Shown here: one piece after another, positions 62,254 through 64,000 of the stretch
Numbering within the stretch: the first letter of the stretch is position 1
Layout: the number at the start of each line of letters is the position of its first letter
NCBI GenBank assembly: GCA_021821045.1
Contig: JAKACW010000005.1
Location: forward strand, 44,022-108,021
Origin: Pseudomonadota bacterium
GTDB lineage: Bacteria; Pseudomonadota; Gammaproteobacteria; JAADHS01
Reading direction: 5' to 3'
DNA length: 64,000 nt
Notes under the pieces: generated by a model
Seen by the model: the letters and a program-made list of their open reading frames with translations, nothing else
What the model was told of the DNA's origin: nothing
Databases searched by the model: none
Made by a program: the position numbers and the translations under genes

Positions 62254-63951
62254 ATGAATTTGCTCAGCCCGTTTACTTCCACCAGCAGTATCGCCTATCT
62301 CTCCATGGAAATTGCCCTGGAGGACGCCATACCCACCTACGCAGGCGGCCTGGGCATTCTCGCCGGCGACACGCTGCGCGCCGCCGCCGACTTGGAACTG
62401 CCGCTGGTGGGGGTCACCCTCATCAGCCGCGCCGGTTATTTCAAGCAGCTCATCGACGAAGAGGGCAACCAACAAGAGGTTCCAGAGTATTGGCAACCGG
62501 AAAAGTACGCAACACGCCTGCCGGCGCGGGTGGCGGTAACCATCGGCACGCGGGACGTTTGGCTGCAAGCGTGGCTGTATGTCTTGCAGGGCGGCACCAG
62601 TTTCGCCGTGCCGGTGATCCTTCTTGACACTGAGTTGGAGGATAACCATCCGGACGATCGCACCATCACCCACCATCTTTACGGCGGCGATGCCGCCTAT
62701 CGATTGAAACAAGAAATCGTGCTCGGCATCGGCGGGGTTCGCATGCTGCGCGCGCTGGGATTTCGGCCTTACACCTACCACATGAACGAAGGTCACTCGG
62801 CGCTCTTGGCTTTGGAGTTATTGAAGCAGTCCGAACGGGAGCCCGGCGCCAACCACATCGGCGAACCGCGCTTTGACATCTCGGCGGTGCGCCGCCAGTG
62901 TCTGTTTACCACCCATACGCCGGTCGAGGCGGGGCACGATCAATTTCCCTATCCTTTGGTTAGCGAGCTGATGGACGACTTCATCGACAACAGCACGCTG
63001 CGCGCGTACGCCGGCAACGAACGCATGAATTTGACGTGTCTGGCGCTAAACCTGAGCGGCTATGTGAACGGCGTGGCCAAGCGCCACGCGGAAATCTCGA
63101 CTCACATGTTTCCGGGTTACTCGGTTCATGCCATCACCAACGGGGTTCACCCCACCACCTGGACCAGCGAACCGATTGCCGCCGTATTCGACGCGCACAT
63201 TCCCAATTGGCGCCACGAGCCGGAACTGCTGGTGCGCGCCGACCAGATTCCCGATGACACATTGTGGCAGGCCCACCTTCAAGCCAAAACGGCGTTGATT
63301 CAAACCGTCAAAGACGTAAGCGGCGTTACATTCGACCCGCAGCTGCCCATTATCGGCTTCGCGCGGCGCATGACTGCCTATAAACGTCCGGACCTGCTAT
63401 TCGTCGACATGGAACGCCTGGCGCGCATCGCCGCCGCCCATCCGTTTCAACTGGTCATTGCCGGCAAGGCCCACCCGCGCGACGAAACCGGCAAGCAGCT
63501 TATTCATGCACTTCATAAAGACATTGAAGCGTTGCGTGGCAAATTGAACATCGTTTTTCTGCCTGACTACCGCATGGCCCTGGGGTTGAAAATGGTCGCC
63601 GGCAGCGACCTTTGGCTCAATACGCCGCTGCGACCCTTGGAAGCGTCGGGCACCAGCGGCATGAAAGCCGCGCTCAATGCGGTTCCCAACTTGAGCGTGC
63701 TCGACGGTTGGTGGATCGAGGGCCACATCGAAGGCGTCACCGGCTGGGCCATCGGCGACAGCGAGGCCTCGGCCAACGGCAACGACGCCTATGCGTTATA
63801 CGAGAAGCTTGAAAAAACCATCCTGCCGTTGTTCAACGGCCCCCGCGACAAATGGATATATGTGATGAAAAACGCGGTGGCCAAGAATGCGTATTACTTC
63901 AACAGTCTGCGCATGATGCGGCGGTATGCGACGGAAGCGTATATTCGCTGA
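62254..63951 (+). CDS. glgP: Alpha-glucan phosphorylase, short form (GT35)
   Basis: 565 residues from the ATG at 62254, because the family start is IAYLSMEIALEDAIPTYAGG; an in-frame ATG at 62191 adds 21 unrelated residues. The pyridoxal-phosphate lysine is in EASGTSGMKAALNA. Other landmarks are FTTHTPVEAGHDQFP, ITNGVHPTTW and GFARRMTAYKRPDLLF. It is about 300 residues shorter than classical glycogen phosphorylase, as in the short alpha-glucan phosphorylase group. It releases glucose-1-phosphate from glycogen-like polymers. The C-terminus is complete. Confidence 0.92.
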   Translation: MNLLSPFTSTSSIAYLSMEIALEDAIPTYAGGLGILAGDTLRAAADLELPLVGVTLISRAGYFKQLIDEEGNQQEVPEYWQPEKYATRLPARVAVTIGTRDVWLQAWLYVLQGGTSFAVPVILLDTELEDNHPDDRTITHHLYGGDAAYRLKQEIVLGIGGVRMLRALGFRPYTYHMNEGHSALLALELLKQSEREPGANHIGEPRFDISAVRRQCLFTTHTPVEAGHDQFPYPLVSELMDDFIDNSTLRAYAGNERMNLTCLALNLSGYVNGVAKRHAEISTHMFPGYSVHAITNGVHPTTWTSEPIAAVFDAHIPNWRHEPELLVRADQIPDDTLWQAHLQAKTALIQTVKDVSGVTFDPQLPIIGFARRMTAYKRPDLLFVDMERLARIAAAHPFQLVIAGKAHPRDETGKQLIHALHKDIEALRGKLNIVFLPDYRMALGLKMVAGSDLWLNTPLRPLEASGTSGMKAALNAVPNLSVLDGWWIEGHIEGVTGWAIGDSEASANGNDAYALYEKLEKTILPLFNGPRDKWIYVMKNAVAKNAYYFNSLRMMRRYATEAYIR

Positions 63952-63977
63952 GTGCGCGAGCGACGGCTCTGGTGCTC

Positions 63978-64000
63978 ATCGCAGATGATTCCGCTCCTCC
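63978..64000. repeat. Possible REP arm cut by the window end
   Basis: ATCGCAGATGATTCCGCTCC resembles the right arm of the REP family. The element would continue past the window. Confidence 0.45.

Overview
The window reads as chromosome from a GC-rich gammaproteobacterium with an autotrophic side. Pointers to Gammaproteobacteria are TamA/TamB, PrmB beside AroC, WrbA, SfsA, PBP1b, HemN, a BamE-like protein and a dispersed palindromic repeat (GTGGGAGCGG...CCGCGAT) that resembles Pseudomonas REP sequences. A form II RubisCO (cbbM) with a divergent CbbR suggests CO2 fixation. The genus cannot be fixed from the sequence alone.

Layout. 0-14 kb: the 3' part of a cyclic beta-glucan synthase (NdvB-like), WrbA, a YjdF-like membrane protein, a methyltransferase, a lipoprotein, a VapBC-type toxin-antitoxin pair, a PhnD-like periplasmic protein paired with a GGDEF diguanylate cyclase, then cbbR/cbbM and a DUF1971 protein. 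13.87-23.54 kb: a 9.7-kb integrated element inside tRNA-Lys, with all genes on the plus strand. It carries a primase-polymerase/helicase whose 3' end holds 10-bp iterons, small and large terminase subunits, a capsid-decoration-like protein, a tail-completion-like protein, an Ash-like ORF with a P4-type seqA/seqB/seqC arrangement, and a tyrosine integrase whose reading frame ends inside the tRNA. It has no portal, major capsid, protease or tail genes, so it looks like a phage satellite or a heavily reduced prophage. 23.5-26.3 kb: tRNA genes Lys, His, Arg and Pro interrupted by formaldehyde-detoxification genes (frmA, fghA), plus a small element made of inverted tRNA-Pro 3' ends.

26-43 kb: a receiver protein, SemiSWEET, an MFS permease, AroC, a BNR-repeat protein with a GlyGly-CTERM-like tail, HemN, PrmB, the TamA-TamB operon, and a histidine kinase with a receiver protein. 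43-50 kb: a giant Ig/HYR-repeat lipoprotein broken by one missing T in a T9 tract, a MITE-like inverted repeat and a small envelope protein. 50-64 kb: a WecG/TagA-family transferase beside a degenerate J-domain membrane protein, a DUF349 protein, an HDOD protein, SfsA, a TPR lipoprotein, PBP1b (with a DnaA-box cluster upstream), a BamE-like protein and an alpha-glucan phosphorylase.

REP-like palindromes sit in at least ten intergenic gaps outside the integrated element and in none inside it, consistent with later arrival of the element. One REP variant carries a conserved nested double hairpin and occurs twice in opposite orientation. No RAYT transposase, CRISPR array, rRNA operon or complete insertion sequence was seen. 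All functional calls are by reading the sequence; no database search was run.
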